A stretch of 64,000 bases of DNA, from NCBI RefSeq assembly GCF_000955955.1, contig NZ_JYJG01000059.1:1-64000 (forward strand), in the 5' to 3' direction. The position numbers and the translations under genes are program-made. The notes below the pieces were generated by a model that was given only the letters and a program-made list of their open reading frames with translations, did not search any database and had not been told where the DNA came from. The first letter of the stretch is position 1. Every line of letters starts with the position of its first letter. Shown here piece by piece: positions 20,362 to 28,670 of this stretch. Origin of the DNA: Lentzea aerocolonigenes. GTDB taxonomy: Bacteria > Actinomycetota > Actinomycetes > Mycobacteriales > Pseudonocardiaceae.

Positions 20362-23214
20362 TCACCTCCGGGACAGGGCGTGTTCGCCTTCGGCGGTGGC
20401 GCGGGCGATCTCGGTTGCGCCGACCTGCACCACGACCGGCCGCGCGGCCAGGCGCTCGATCGCGTCGACCAGCGCGGCGAGGTCCGCGTCTGATCCGCGG
20501 TCGACGCGGGCCGTGGCAGCCGCCTTGCCCGCGAGCCGTTGCGCGGCAACAGGACCGGTATCCACGGCGAGCGTCGCGGCAGGGATGCGGTCGGTCAGGT
20601 CGGTGAGGTAGCGACGCACGGCCGGTTCCTCGGCCTCGAAGCCGTCCACGAGCGAACGCATGATGAGCACACCATTGGCGCGCAACAACTTCGCGTCCCG
20701 CTCCGGCGGACCCTTCCACGAGGGCAACAGGTTCGTCAGTTCGGCCAGCTTCGAGCGAACCACACCGATCATGGACTCGATACCGCGCAGGAAGCCGCGC
20801 AGCAGGTTCTTACCCGCCTCGAACAGCAGCGAGCCGATGTTGCCGAAGCTGCCGAGGATCTGACCCGGCAGCCCGCCGAACCAGCCCAGCAGCGACCGGA
20901 TGCCCAGTTCTGCGCCGGACACGAGCAGCCGCCATCCGGCGGACGCGATCTCTTGCAGGCCGCGCCACGCGCCGCTCCAGTCGCCACGGATCAGCGCTAA
21001 CGCGGTGTTCACCACGCCTTGGATCAGCGCGAGCGCACTGGAGATGATCTCCACGGCGTTGTGAAAGGCGGGCTTCACGCCGTCGTTGATGAAGAACTTC
21101 AGCGCGGGAATCACGTAGTCGAGGAAGACACCGGCGAACTTGAGCAGTCCGGCGTTCCAGGCGGTCATGATGCCGAGCGCCTGCGTGATCAGCGGCACGA
21201 GTTCGGCGAGCAGCGGCAGCAGCTCGGGCAGCAGCTCGGCGACGATGCGCAGCAACAGCGGCGTCATCGGCAGCAGGCCCTCAGACCAGAACCGAATCCA
21301 CGCCTCGGCCAGCGGCGGAATCAGCGGAACGAGGTTGCGCAGCGCGTCGGCCAGGATCTTGCCCAGCAGTGTGCCGGTCTCGATCAGCGACGGCGTGGCC
21401 GCCGACAGGTCCAGCGCGGTCACGAGCTGCTTGATCGACTCGACCAAGACCGGCAGAACGGGCCGTGCCTGCTCCCAGGCGGCCAGCAGGACCTCAGACC
21501 AGATCGTCGCCAGCATCGTGACCAGCGGCAACGCTGCCTCGATCGCCTGAACCAGCGCCCCGCCCAGCTCGGACGTGATCAACGAGAGCGGGCCGAGCAG
21601 CGCGGACAAGGCGGGCACGGCCGTCCGTAAGGCCTGGACCAGCAGTTTTCCGATTTGGACGATCAGTGGCTTGGCCGCGCGCGCGAGCTCCAGCAGATCG
21701 GGTGTGAGCTCGCGGATCCCGTCCGCGAGCGCGCCGCCCACCAGCTCGTTCACCAGCTCCGAGACGGCCGGGGCCAGCTCGGTCACGATCCCCGAGACAG
21801 CGCCGAGCGCGGGCACCAGCACCGAGGCCAGCGCCTGGGCAGCGACCCCCGCCAGCGGTGCGAGCACCGCGAGGATCTTCGCCGCAGGCTCGGCACCGGT
21901 CGCGAGCAGCGTGAAGGCTTGTCCCGCAACGGAACCGAGTGCGCCCAGCTCGGGCACGACCTCGGATGCGACGGCGCGGCCCAGCGCGCCGAGCAGGGTG
22001 ATCAGCCCGGAACCGGCCGCGTGCAGGCCTGTGAAAAGCTGTTGCAGCGCAACGCTTCCCTCCGCCGAGCGGAGGAACGCCAGTACCGAGCCGGTCAGCG
22101 CGGAGAGAGTCTGGAGCAGCCCTGCGCCGTGGGTGTTCGCGGCCGAGAAGACCGTGACCACGATCCCGACCACGTTGCCCAGGACCGTGAAGAAGTCCCG
22201 CAGCGCGGCCAGGCCCGCGGCCATCCACTCACGTAGCTGCCCTGTCTCACGGGCGTGCGAGACGAACTCAGCCAGATGTGTTGCAGCGTCGGCGAAACCG
22301 GACGCGAAGCCCGGCAAGAAGTCCGAGCCGACCGCCGCGAGATCACGGATCACGCGCAGCAGCGGCGCGGTTCCGCCCGACAGGGCACGAACGGATTCGC
22401 TGGTGCGGTCGAGGATCAGCCGGACGTCGTCGACCGTGCGGCCCTCGCGCGCGAACCCGGCGGCGTCGCGGGCGGCGAGGTTGAAGCCTCCGGCGACGTC
22501 GGCCAGGCCGCGCCGCAGCTCGGGCAGATAGGCGGCCCCGAGCTGCTCGACTTCCTTCCCGAGCCCATCGAACAACCGGGTTCGGACGTCGAGCTGGAGG
22601 CCGTCGAGTTGCGGCCGCAACGCCCGGACGGCGTCGGTGGTCTCCCGCATCGCGGGCGGGAAGTCCTTGACCGCCTTGGCGTAGTCCTGCGCGCTCTCGG
22701 CCTTGAGCGCGTCGGACAGGCCCTCCACGCCGAGCTTGAGCGTGTTCACTGCCACGGCCGCAGCGATGCCCACCGCAGGGAGCGTGAGCAGCGAACCCGA
22801 GGCCGTGGCGGCGGCAGCGCCCAGGCCGCCCGTCAGACTGACGGCCTGGGCGAGCACCCCGGCGAATGCCGCGTACTTCAGCGTTGCCGCGCCGACCGCC
22901 GCCGTGTGCCGGGTGACGGAGGTGGTGGTGCCGGTGACGGCGTTGTCCAGCGCGATCAGGCCGTGCAGGCTTGCCGTGAACGACTTGTCCAGCACCGCCT
23001 TGAACGTGATTGCCTTGCGGTTCTGGCGTTCCCGCAGCGCGTTGGCTTCACGCTCGGCGGGTGCGGCGTCGAGCTGGGCGAGCAGGCGCATGGCGGTCTG
23101 GTCGCCCTCGGCGGCGAGCTGGCGGAGCTGGGCGCGGGCGAGCGCGGTTTGGATCTGCGCGCCCAGGCTGATGTCCGGGGCGCCGCGCTCCTCCTCGTTG
23201 ATCGCCTTCTTCAC
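20362..23214 (-). CDS. Tape measure protein
   Basis: The largest phage gene, about 950 residues. It is rich in Ala/Leu/Val with long helical stretches, several hydrophobic segments in the middle (LITLLGALGRAVASEVVPELGALG to LAPLAGVAAQALASVLVPALGAVSGIV) and a late WSGAWRGLQEIASAGWRLL region. This is the classic composition of a siphovirus tape measure, which sets tail length and is ejected into the cell. The frame is open back to 23283, directly after the preceding stop. A CTG at 23277 would give a more typical N-terminus (LTFVGHTYLKVLPTLVGLG), so GTG 23214 may be too short. Confidence 0.88.
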   Translation of the reverse strand: MKKAINEEERGAPDISLGAQIQTALARAQLRQLAAEGDQTAMRLLAQLDAAPAEREANALRERQNRKAITFKAVLDKSFTASLHGLIALDNAVTGTTTSVTRHTAAVGAATLKYAAFAGVLAQAVSLTGGLGAAAATASGSLLTLPAVGIAAAVAVNTLKLGVEGLSDALKAESAQDYAKAVKDFPPAMRETTDAVRALRPQLDGLQLDVRTRLFDGLGKEVEQLGAAYLPELRRGLADVAGGFNLAARDAAGFAREGRTVDDVRLILDRTSESVRALSGGTAPLLRVIRDLAAVGSDFLPGFASGFADAATHLAEFVSHARETGQLREWMAAGLAALRDFFTVLGNVVGIVVTVFSAANTHGAGLLQTLSALTGSVLAFLRSAEGSVALQQLFTGLHAAGSGLITLLGALGRAVASEVVPELGALGSVAGQAFTLLATGAEPAAKILAVLAPLAGVAAQALASVLVPALGAVSGIVTELAPAVSELVNELVGGALADGIRELTPDLLELARAAKPLIVQIGKLLVQALRTAVPALSALLGPLSLITSELGGALVQAIEAALPLVTMLATIWSEVLLAAWEQARPVLPVLVESIKQLVTALDLSAATPSLIETGTLLGKILADALRNLVPLIPPLAEAWIRFWSEGLLPMTPLLLRIVAELLPELLPLLAELVPLITQALGIMTAWNAGLLKFAGVFLDYVIPALKFFINDGVKPAFHNAVEIISSALALIQGVVNTALALIRGDWSGAWRGLQEIASAGWRLLVSGAELGIRSLLGWFGGLPGQILGSFGNIGSLLFEAGKNLLRGFLRGIESMIGVVRSKLAELTNLLPSWKGPPERDAKLLRANGVLIMRSLVDGFEAEEPAVRRYLTDLTDRIPAATLAVDTGPVAAQRLAGKAAATARVDRGSDADLAALVDAIERLAARPVVVQVGATEIARATAEGEHALSRR

Positions 23215-23283
23215 GGCGGCGCCGAGGCCGACGAGGGTGGGCAGGACCTTGAGGTAGGTGTGTCCGACGAAGGTCAGGGGCGA

Positions 23284-23694
23284 TCACGCCCCACGCATCC
23301 ACAGCGCGATCTCGCGCATGGACTTCGTCTCTGGCCCGGTGTCACCTCCTTCCGCAGCAGGGGCGGAAGACGAGGCGGTGAGCTGGTCGAGCGGGCTGGT
23401 CACGTCAGCGTCGGTGACCTTGTGACCCAAGGCGGTGGCGACCGTGGCCCACAGCAGCGTGACGCGGCGTTCCAGCGCGGCCAGGACGATGTCCGCACGA
23501 GTCCAGCCGGCGTCGGGGCCAGCCGTGCGCCAGACGGCCGCGTCTTCGGGGAGGTTGGCGACGAGCGCGCACACGCGGCGGTAGGACAGGCGGCCTCGGT
23601 AGAGGTCGAGCAGGTCGACCCCGTAGCGCAGCAGGTCGGTTTCGAGTGCTTCGGCGGTGGTGTCGTCGGCCAGCAGGCGGCCGACGACTACGGG
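23284..23694 (-). CDS. Tail assembly chaperone, frameshifted T extension
   Basis: This 136-residue segment has no good start of its own and continues the preceding chaperone frame after a -1 slip at 23694-23700. The product would be a 228-residue G-T fusion (92 + 136). The extension has the acidic helical pattern usual for T domains (ADDTTAEALETDLLRYGVDLLDLYRG, then RRVCALVANLPEDAAVW) and ends with STSS-like linkers and MREIALWMRGA. G-T chaperones coat the tape measure during tail assembly, and this pair sits immediately before it. Confidence 0.8.
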   Translation of the reverse strand, partial: PVVVGRLLADDTTAEALETDLLRYGVDLLDLYRGRLSYRRVCALVANLPEDAAVWRTAGPDAGWTRADIVLAALERRVTLLWATVATALGHKVTDADVTSPLDQLTASSSAPAAEGGDTGPETKSMREIALWMRGA

Positions 23695-23969
23695 TTTCCC
23701 CGCCCCAGCTCCCGCATGATCGCCTTGGAGAAGTCGTCCGCGTCGCCGGTGGTCTTCGCGAGTTCGCGGAACGTGGCGTACTGGTCCTCGCCGAGGATGA
23801 GCCGCAGGGCGGTCAGGGTGCGGCCCTGTTCCTCGGCCTCGATCGCGTCGAGCGGGTAGTCCTGCGGTGCGGGTAGTCCGAACCGCTTTCCCCGCCACAT
23901 CACGGCCGAGCCCGGCTTACCGGTGGAGTGGGTGTTGCCGTGCGCCTCACGGCGCTGGCGCTGACTCAC
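23688..23969 (-). CDS. Tail assembly chaperone G
   Basis: A 93-residue acidic protein (FGLPAPQDYPLDAIEAEEQGRTL, ILGEDQYATFRELAKTTGDADDF) placed between the major tail protein and the tape measure. It is the unshifted product of the G/GT chaperone pair. Its last codons contain the slippery heptamer, and it ends IMRELGRGNP followed by TAG. Confidence 0.8.
   Translation of the reverse strand: MSQRQRREAHGNTHSTGKPGSAVMWRGKRFGLPAPQDYPLDAIEAEEQGRTLTALRLILGEDQYATFRELAKTTGDADDFSKAIMRELGRGNP
23694..23700 (-). promoter_or_regulatory. Programmed -1 frameshift site (GGGAAAC)
   Basis: On the coding strand the sequence reads CG-G GGA AAC, a canonical X-XXY-YYZ slippery heptamer, two codons before the stop of the upstream frame. 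A -1 slip places ribosomes in the open frame that runs to 23284. Position, frame and gene order match the conserved tail-chaperone frameshift of siphoviruses. Confidence 0.85.
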
Positions 23970-23991
23970 AGTCGTTGTCTCCTAACGGTTT

Positions 23992-24618
23992 TCAGTCGGA
24001 CTTGCCGGATGCGGCGAGCGAGCCGCCGCCGGGCGTGGCCAGCAGGACGGCGGGGTCATCGGTCAGCCACACGGCCAACGTCGTGCCCGAGGCGGGCGAG
24101 AGCGCGGCGAAGGTGAGGCCCCACCGGGCTTCCTGGGTGCGCGTCCACTGCGCGTCGGCGGTCTCGGAGACCTCGACGCGGGGCACGTAGAGCCGGTGGT
24201 GGTAGATCTCGGTGGCGCTGATCTGGTCGGTCCAGTCCACGCACAGCGCGCGTTCGTCGCCCTTGGGGACGGCGCTGATCTCGGCGCGGTACTTCTTCGA
24301 GCCGGTGGCGGTCTCGGCGAAGGTCATTCCGCCGAAGTAGACGCCGAGCACCGCGCCCTTGGACTCCTGGAACACGCTGGCGACCGTGAGTTCCTGGGAG
24401 GTGTAGATGTAGCGGGCCGGGGTGATCTGCTGCCAGTGCGTGGTACCGGACTTCTCCACGGCACGCCGGATTGTCACACCGTCCTCGGTGGACAGGCCGA
24501 GGCCGGTCCAGGCGGCCGGGAGCGCGGCGGTCGAGTCGGTGGGTTCGGGTGTGCCCGGTGGGGCGAGGGACAGTTCCCCGGTACCGGGGACACGGACGAG
24601 TGTGGGACGAAGAGCCAA
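23992..24618 (-). CDS. Major tail protein
   Basis: A 208-residue protein immediately upstream of the tail chaperone genes, the standard place for the tail-tube subunit. It is beta-rich (YIYTSQELTVASVFQESKGAVLGVYFGGMTF) and has a C-terminal Ig-like-looking end (LAVWLTDDPAVLLATPGGGSLAASGKSD). TTG 24618 is chosen over the longer frame because GGAGG lies seven bases upstream and the protein then starts with the expected LALRPTLVRV. Confidence 0.8.
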   Translation of the reverse strand: MALRPTLVRVPGTGELSLAPPGTPEPTDSTAALPAAWTGLGLSTEDGVTIRRAVEKSGTTHWQQITPARYIYTSQELTVASVFQESKGAVLGVYFGGMTFAETATGSKKYRAEISAVPKGDERALCVDWTDQISATEIYHHRLYVPRVEVSETADAQWTRTQEARWGLTFAALSPASGTTLAVWLTDDPAVLLATPGGGSLAASGKSD

Positions 24619-24669
24619 GCGGGTGCCTCCGGACGGGAGGGAGGCCCCGCGCGTGGTGAAGCGCCTCGA

Positions 24670-24694
24670 GTTACGGGGGCGGAGCCTCCGTAAC
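24670..24694 (-). terminator. Hairpin upstream of the major tail gene
   Basis: A 10-bp stem GTTACGGGGG/CCTCCGTAAC with one G-U and a five-base loop, between the tail-terminator gene and the major tail gene. There is no T run. It may be an attenuator or RNA-stability element that sets high major-tail expression. Confidence 0.45.
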
Positions 24695-24706
24695 GGGAAC
24701 AAGGGG

Positions 24707-25132
24707 TCAAGGTCGGGCAGGGGTGCGGACGTGGACGGCGACCGTGGCGGTCGCGAGGGGTTTGCGGGTGTGTGGGTCGGGGGCGGCGATCGGGCCTGCG
24801 ATGGGCTCGGCGTCGAGCAGGCCGCGCGTGCCGCGCAGGGTGCACAGCAGCGCGAGCGCCAGGCCGACCGCGGCTTTGGCGTCGTGGTCGGTGCGGTGCC
24901 AGCACGTCAGCCGCAGCACGACGCGTTGCACGGCGGGCCACCGCCAGGTGTGGCCCTCCTCGGTGAGCCGCAGCCACGGCAGCGACGGCGGCCCACCCTG
25001 GGGGCCGTGGCCGGTCTCGGTGGACACCTTCAGCCCGGCGAGCACCGGTTCGGGGCATGCGGCCAGCAACGGCCGCAGCACCCCGAGCACGAGTTCCACG
25101 ACGTCGACGGGGACGGGAAGCGGGCCGGTCAT
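24707..25132 (-). CDS. Putative tail terminator / tail completion protein
   Basis: A 141-residue protein located between the neck protein and the major tail protein, where siphoviruses encode the tail terminator. It has a small alpha/beta-looking sequence (LKVSTETGHGPQGGPPSLPWLRLTEEGHTWRW; VVLRLTCWHRTDHDAKAAVGLALALL). Its start overlaps the stop of the preceding gene (ATGA). Function assigned by synteny. Confidence 0.6.
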   Translation of the reverse strand: MTGPLPVPVDVVELVLGVLRPLLAACPEPVLAGLKVSTETGHGPQGGPPSLPWLRLTEEGHTWRWPAVQRVVLRLTCWHRTDHDAKAAVGLALALLCTLRGTRGLLDAEPIAGPIAAPDPHTRKPLATATVAVHVRTPARP

Positions 25133-25449
25133 GTGTCGTGGTGGGTGTCGATGCCGTGGACGTCCAGGCCGACCGCTTCGGCCGCGCGGGTCAGGACGCC
25201 GTGCTTGGCCTCCATGCCCATCCCTGCCGGGTGCTTCACCGCGACGGTGAAGCCGACGCGATCCGGGCCGGGGTCCTCCAGGACCTCGATGGGCAGCAGT
25301 TCGCCGGAGGTGACCCGGTGGCCCTGCGAGCGGGCGCCTGTGGCGATCTGTTCGGCGGCGGCCTGGATGTGCGCGGCCAGTTCCGGGGAGGTGCGCAGGA
25401 ACTCGCCCATGCTCTCTTTGTCGACGCGGAAACCGAAGAAGGCCCTCAC
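25129..25449 (-). CDS. HK97 gp10-like neck protein
   Basis: A 106-residue protein with the pattern of HK97-gp10-type head-tail joining proteins: an N-terminal helix (PELAAHIQAAAEQIATGARSQG) followed by beta strands (PDRVGFTVAVKHPAGMGMEAKHGVL). It sits between the head-closure and tail-terminator genes and would form part of the neck linking capsid and tail. Confidence 0.65.
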   Translation of the reverse strand: MRAFFGFRVDKESMGEFLRTSPELAAHIQAAAEQIATGARSQGHRVTSGELLPIEVLEDPGPDRVGFTVAVKHPAGMGMEAKHGVLTRAAEAVGLDVHGIDTHHDT

Positions 25450-25453
25450 GGTG

Positions 25454-25783
25454 TCAGCCCTCCACTTCCACGAGCTTGACCCAGAACCGGGTCGGGCCGA
25501 ACGCGGGTGCCCAGATCTCCGGCGTTCCGTCGACGCGGAACGTCCGGCCGCGCCACTCGACCTGTTCGCGTGAGCCGACCGCCGCGTAGGTGAATAGCCG
25601 CCAGCGGGTGACCTCGGCCTGACGGCCGGTCTCTACCGGCTCGGCCGAGGTCTGCGGTTGCATGTAGCCCCGGACATCCCGCCGTGGCGCGTCGGGGCCG
25701 TACTGGAGTTGGGGGTTGGGGTTGCCGTACTGGTCTTCGACCTCCACCGGGTCGACGAACGTCACGATGTGGGGAAGCTGCAA
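25454..25783 (-). CDS. Head closure / head-tail adaptor protein
   Basis: A 109-residue, beta-rich protein beginning MQLPHIVTFVDPVEVEDQYGNPNPQ, which resembles the phage head-tail adaptor family (SPP1 gp16-like) that closes the portal channel. It has the usual VEWRGRTFRVDGTPEIW turn. Its place after the connector gene supports the assignment. Confidence 0.65.
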   Translation of the reverse strand: MQLPHIVTFVDPVEVEDQYGNPNPQLQYGPDAPRRDVRGYMQPQTSAEPVETGRQAEVTRWRLFTYAAVGSREQVEWRGRTFRVDGTPEIWAPAFGPTRFWVKLVEVEG

Positions 25784-25786
25784 TGG

Positions 25787-26137
25787 CTACGTCCAAATGG
25801 AGAACGCCCCGCCGTTGGGGGCAGGGCGCAAGAGGTCAAGTTCGGTATCGGTGAAGTAGAGACCGCCGCCGTCGTGCGCGAGGGTGCGGGAGTGGCCGCC
25901 GATCGCCTCGTCTTTGAGGCCTTCCGGCGGGGTAGCGAGCGCACGCAGCACTGCGGCGCTCACCACCCCGACCGCTGTCGCAGGTGCCGGGACGGTCATC
26001 GACGGGACGAGGCTGCGCGCCATCGCCGAGGCGTCCGCGCACAGGATCGTGACGCGGGCGCGCTCGGCCGGCGTGAGAACTTGCTCGGTGCGGGCTTGAA
26101 CGTCATCCACCGTGGCCAGCGGGATTGGAATGGACAC
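25787..26137 (-). CDS. Head-tail connector protein
   Basis: A 116-residue protein starting SIPIPLATVDDVQARTEQVLTPAERARVTILCADASAMARS, the pattern of gp6/gp15-type head-tail connectors (helical N-terminus with DV.AR). It lies first in the connector block after the capsid gene. GTG 26137 is chosen because a GGGGTGG site is near and the upstream sequence is non-phage-like. It is separated from the capsid gene only by the plus-strand GNAT cargo and a small gene. Confidence 0.7.
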   Translation of the reverse strand: MSIPIPLATVDDVQARTEQVLTPAERARVTILCADASAMARSLVPSMTVPAPATAVGVVSAAVLRALATPPEGLKDEAIGGHSRTLAHDGGGLYFTDTELDLLRPAPNGGAFSIWT

Positions 26138-26190
26138 AGGCCCACCCCGAATCTCGACGGCAGATCCGCTTGCTGACCGGTCCAACGACG

Positions 26191-26748
26191 ATGAAAGCTC
26201 ACACCATGAACTCAGCGATCACCATCGAGTGGGTCACGCCGGAGTCCTGGAGCCGTGACAAGCTGCCTGCCTGGCAGGTGCTCAACCGGGCAGGAAGTCG
26301 GACCGAGCAACGCCGCTTCGTGACGCGGTACTACCCGACAGGTGAAGCGGGTGCGGCGATCGCCCGCAACTCCGCAGGAGAGATCGTTGGCGTCGTCACG
26401 ATCGCGGTGCAGCGAGGTGCGTACAACGAGCAGTACGGCCCGTTCAGCGGGCGGTTCGACCCCCGTGCGTTCGTGCACGAGATCGGTGTCTCGCCCGCTG
26501 CGAAACGCAGCGGGGTCGGAACTGCGCTGATGCGCGCGGCGGCGGAGGAGATCCGCAGTCGCGGAGCGCAGTGCCTCGCCTTGGACGTCGACCTGACCGG
26601 CGACGTGGAAGAGGCCACGCGGCGCGCGTTCTTCACCAGGTGCGGGTTGGTGTCGCTGCGACCGGACCGTAACGACGACATCATGGGTGCCGCCGTGGAG
26701 GAGGTCATTGCGGCGACCACCCCTGAGCCCTCACCTGCTGGAGGGTGA
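26191..26748 (+). CDS. GNAT acetyltransferase, plus-strand cargo in the head operon
   Basis: A protein of about 185 residues with a clear GNAT domain: GEIVGVVTIAVQRGAYNEQYGPF, then the acetyl-CoA loop VHEIGVSPAAKRSGVGTALMRAAAEEIRSRGAQCLALDVD, and FFTRCGLVS near the end. It is encoded opposite to the surrounding structural genes, between connector and capsid genes, so it is an independent 'moron'. Such cargo may modify host molecules, a toxin or an antibiotic; the substrate is unknown. ATG 26191 and ATG 26206 are both possible starts and neither has a strong ribosome-binding site. Confidence 0.8.
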   Translation: MKAHTMNSAITIEWVTPESWSRDKLPAWQVLNRAGSRTEQRRFVTRYYPTGEAGAAIARNSAGEIVGVVTIAVQRGAYNEQYGPFSGRFDPRAFVHEIGVSPAAKRSGVGTALMRAAAEEIRSRGAQCLALDVDLTGDVEEATRRAFFTRCGLVSLRPDRNDDIMGAAVEEVIAATTPEPSPAGG

Positions 26749-26758
26749 GAACCGCACC

Positions 26759-26938
26759 TCAGTCCTGCGGTGCAGGCTTGGCCGGTCGGCCGCCGACCGC
26801 GCGCACACCGAGTTCGGCTGGCAAACCCCGTAGGGCGTCGGCCGTGGCCTTGTCGGTCACTTCGGCCTCGCCGTCGATGAAGGTGACGCCGAGGTCGTGC
26901 ACGACGAGTTCCTTGTAGACGCTGCTGGTGAACCTCAC
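26759..26938 (-). CDS. Small phage structural-operon protein, 59 residues
   Basis: A short gene whose GTG overlaps the capsid stop (GTGA), so it is translated by coupling to the capsid gene. The sequence begins VRFTSSVYKELVVHDLGVTF and contains AEVTDKATADALRGLP, ending KPAPQD. Coupled small genes here are common in actinophages and may encode a head-fibre or decoration factor, but no family is recognised. Confidence 0.6.
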   Translation of the reverse strand: MRFTSSVYKELVVHDLGVTFIDGEAEVTDKATADALRGLPAELGVRAVGGRPAKPAPQD

Positions 26939-27933
26939 GCGCTACCTCCGGCCGGTGCGGTGGTGGTCAGGCCGGTGACCTTGCCGTGGGCGATCTCCGG
27001 CCCGTACTCCAGCGAGATTTCACCGTAGATCTGTGCCTTGTCCGTGGAACCCGTGCGTGCCAACGGCTCGGAGAACAGGAAGCCCTTGCCGGGGGTCTCC
27101 AGCAGGACGGGCGCGCACTGGTCGAGGCTGACCACCTGCACGGTGTCGGCGGGCATGTAGCGGTTCAACATGACGTTGAGCCGCCCGAAGTCCGTCTCGA
27201 TCGTGGAGACGGAGACACCGCCGACGTTGCGTGTGGACTCCTGGTAGTTCTTCTTCGTGATGAACTCGTTGGTGAGCTGACGCTTCTGCCACGCGGCACA
27301 CATCAGCGTGGCGGTCTCGCTGACCTGGATGCCGCCGTTCTCCCAGACCTTCTGCAACAGGTCGAGGATCATCGCTTCGGTCAGCGCCTTGGGCTGGGCG
27401 TTGGTGATGACGTTGGTGCGGGTAGCTTCCAGGATGCCGCGCGTCTTGCGCACCGTGCTGTTGTCGGACGGTTCCTGGAACTTACCAACGATGAACCCGA
27501 GTTCGACGTCACGGCCGATCTGCGTCAACGCCTGCCGGGTCTGCCAGTCCATCTCGTTGAGGACCGCGTTCGTGCCGCCGATGCTCGCGGCGTTCGGGTT
27601 CGCCGAGCCGGTGCCCGCGAACATCTGCTGAGACGCCTGCCGGGTGTAGGAGACGCCCACGGTTTCCTGGTGGATCTCAAGGACGTTGCGATCCTGGCCT
27701 CGGACGCGGGTCTCTGCGGACGGTGCGTCCGCGCCTTCGAGGCGCTGCCGGTTCTGGTCCGGTGGGCGAAGGTCGTACACCGACCAGGTGTGCACGATCC
27801 CGTTCGCCCGCTTGCCGCCGGTCAGGCCGCCGATGCTGGACAGAAACGGAGTGTCGGTGGGAGTCAGCGAGAACAACTCGCCGACGAAGTTCGGACTGTT
27901 GTAAGTGTTCGCGATTGCGGCGATACCAGGCAA
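26935..27933 (-). CDS. Major capsid protein (SU10/DUF5309-like)
   Basis: A 332-residue HK97-fold capsid protein. It begins MPGIAAIANTYNSPNFVGELFSLTPTDTPFLS, typical of the SU10-type/DUF5309 capsid group, and has a central helix region ALTEAMILDLLQKVWENGG and a P-domain beta section ending IYGEISLEYGPEIAHGKVTGL. It follows a scaffold-like gene and precedes connector genes as expected. Confidence 0.82.
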   Translation of the reverse strand: MPGIAAIANTYNSPNFVGELFSLTPTDTPFLSSIGGLTGGKRANGIVHTWSVYDLRPPDQNRQRLEGADAPSAETRVRGQDRNVLEIHQETVGVSYTRQASQQMFAGTGSANPNAASIGGTNAVLNEMDWQTRQALTQIGRDVELGFIVGKFQEPSDNSTVRKTRGILEATRTNVITNAQPKALTEAMILDLLQKVWENGGIQVSETATLMCAAWQKRQLTNEFITKKNYQESTRNVGGVSVSTIETDFGRLNVMLNRYMPADTVQVVSLDQCAPVLLETPGKGFLFSEPLARTGSTDKAQIYGEISLEYGPEIAHGKVTGLTTTAPAGGSA

Positions 27934-27965
27934 TGAATCTCCCTACGTGTCAAAAGAAGCAGCGG

Positions 27966-28619
27966 TCAGCGCTGCTCGCGTGCCTGCTCGGCAAGCCGCT
28001 GGTTTTTCAAGCTGATGGCCGTGGCCCAGTCGCCGCGGGCTTCCGCTTCGCGGATCTGCTCGGCGACACCGGACGGGCCGTTGCGCTGTCCCTGCGAGGG
28101 GTCCGGCGCCGGGCGGCGCGGCCCGTCGACGCGGGCGAGGTGCGGACGCTGCACGAGCACCGCGGCGAGGTCGGCCGTGATGGCGGCTGTGTCGACCGTG
28201 CCGTCGTCGGTGAGGTAGCGGTCCCGGTCGTCGAGGTAGCGCGGCGCGTCGGACGGGTCGGCCCAGCCGGTCGCGGCGGCGCGGATCTCCGCGTCCAGCG
28301 CGGTGCGGCGCATGGTGGCGAGCTGCTGTTCCACCGCTGTGGCTCGGGCGTTCGCGCGTTCGGTCTCGGTCTGCTGGGAGGCCTCGATCTCGTCCAGGCG
28401 CTTGGCCTTGTCGCGGTTCTCCCGTGCTGTGGTCTCGGCCTTGGTGAGCTTGGTCTGTGCCTGCTCGTAGAGCGTCTTGTAGTCCGGTGTGGACGCGTTG
28501 GCGGCGGGGTCGGTGACCGGCGGGGCGGGCGGTGGAGCGGGTGGGCTGGCCGGGGCCTGCTCAGGGTTCGCGGGCGGGGCGTCGGTGGTGCTGGAGATCG
28601 GGTTGGTGGAGTGGGACAA
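27966..28619 (-). CDS. Capsid scaffolding protein
   Basis: A 217-residue protein with a Pro/Ala-rich N-terminus and a long charged coiled coil (YEQAQTKLTKAETTARENRDKAKRL), then a C-terminal segment (AVLVQRPHLARVDGPRRPAPDPS) like that of actinophage scaffolds. It lies 32 bases upstream of the capsid gene. Scaffolds direct procapsid assembly and are lost on maturation. Confidence 0.75.
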   Translation of the reverse strand: MSHSTNPISSTTDAPPANPEQAPASPPAPPPAPPVTDPAANASTPDYKTLYEQAQTKLTKAETTARENRDKAKRLDEIEASQQTETERANARATAVEQQLATMRRTALDAEIRAAATGWADPSDAPRYLDDRDRYLTDDGTVDTAAITADLAAVLVQRPHLARVDGPRRPAPDPSQGQRNGPSGVAEQIREAEARGDWATAISLKNQRLAEQAREQR

Positions 28620-28670
28620 GGGCAGGAAAACCCCCTTTCCGGGGCGAGAGGAGGGGAACGGGTGCGCGGG

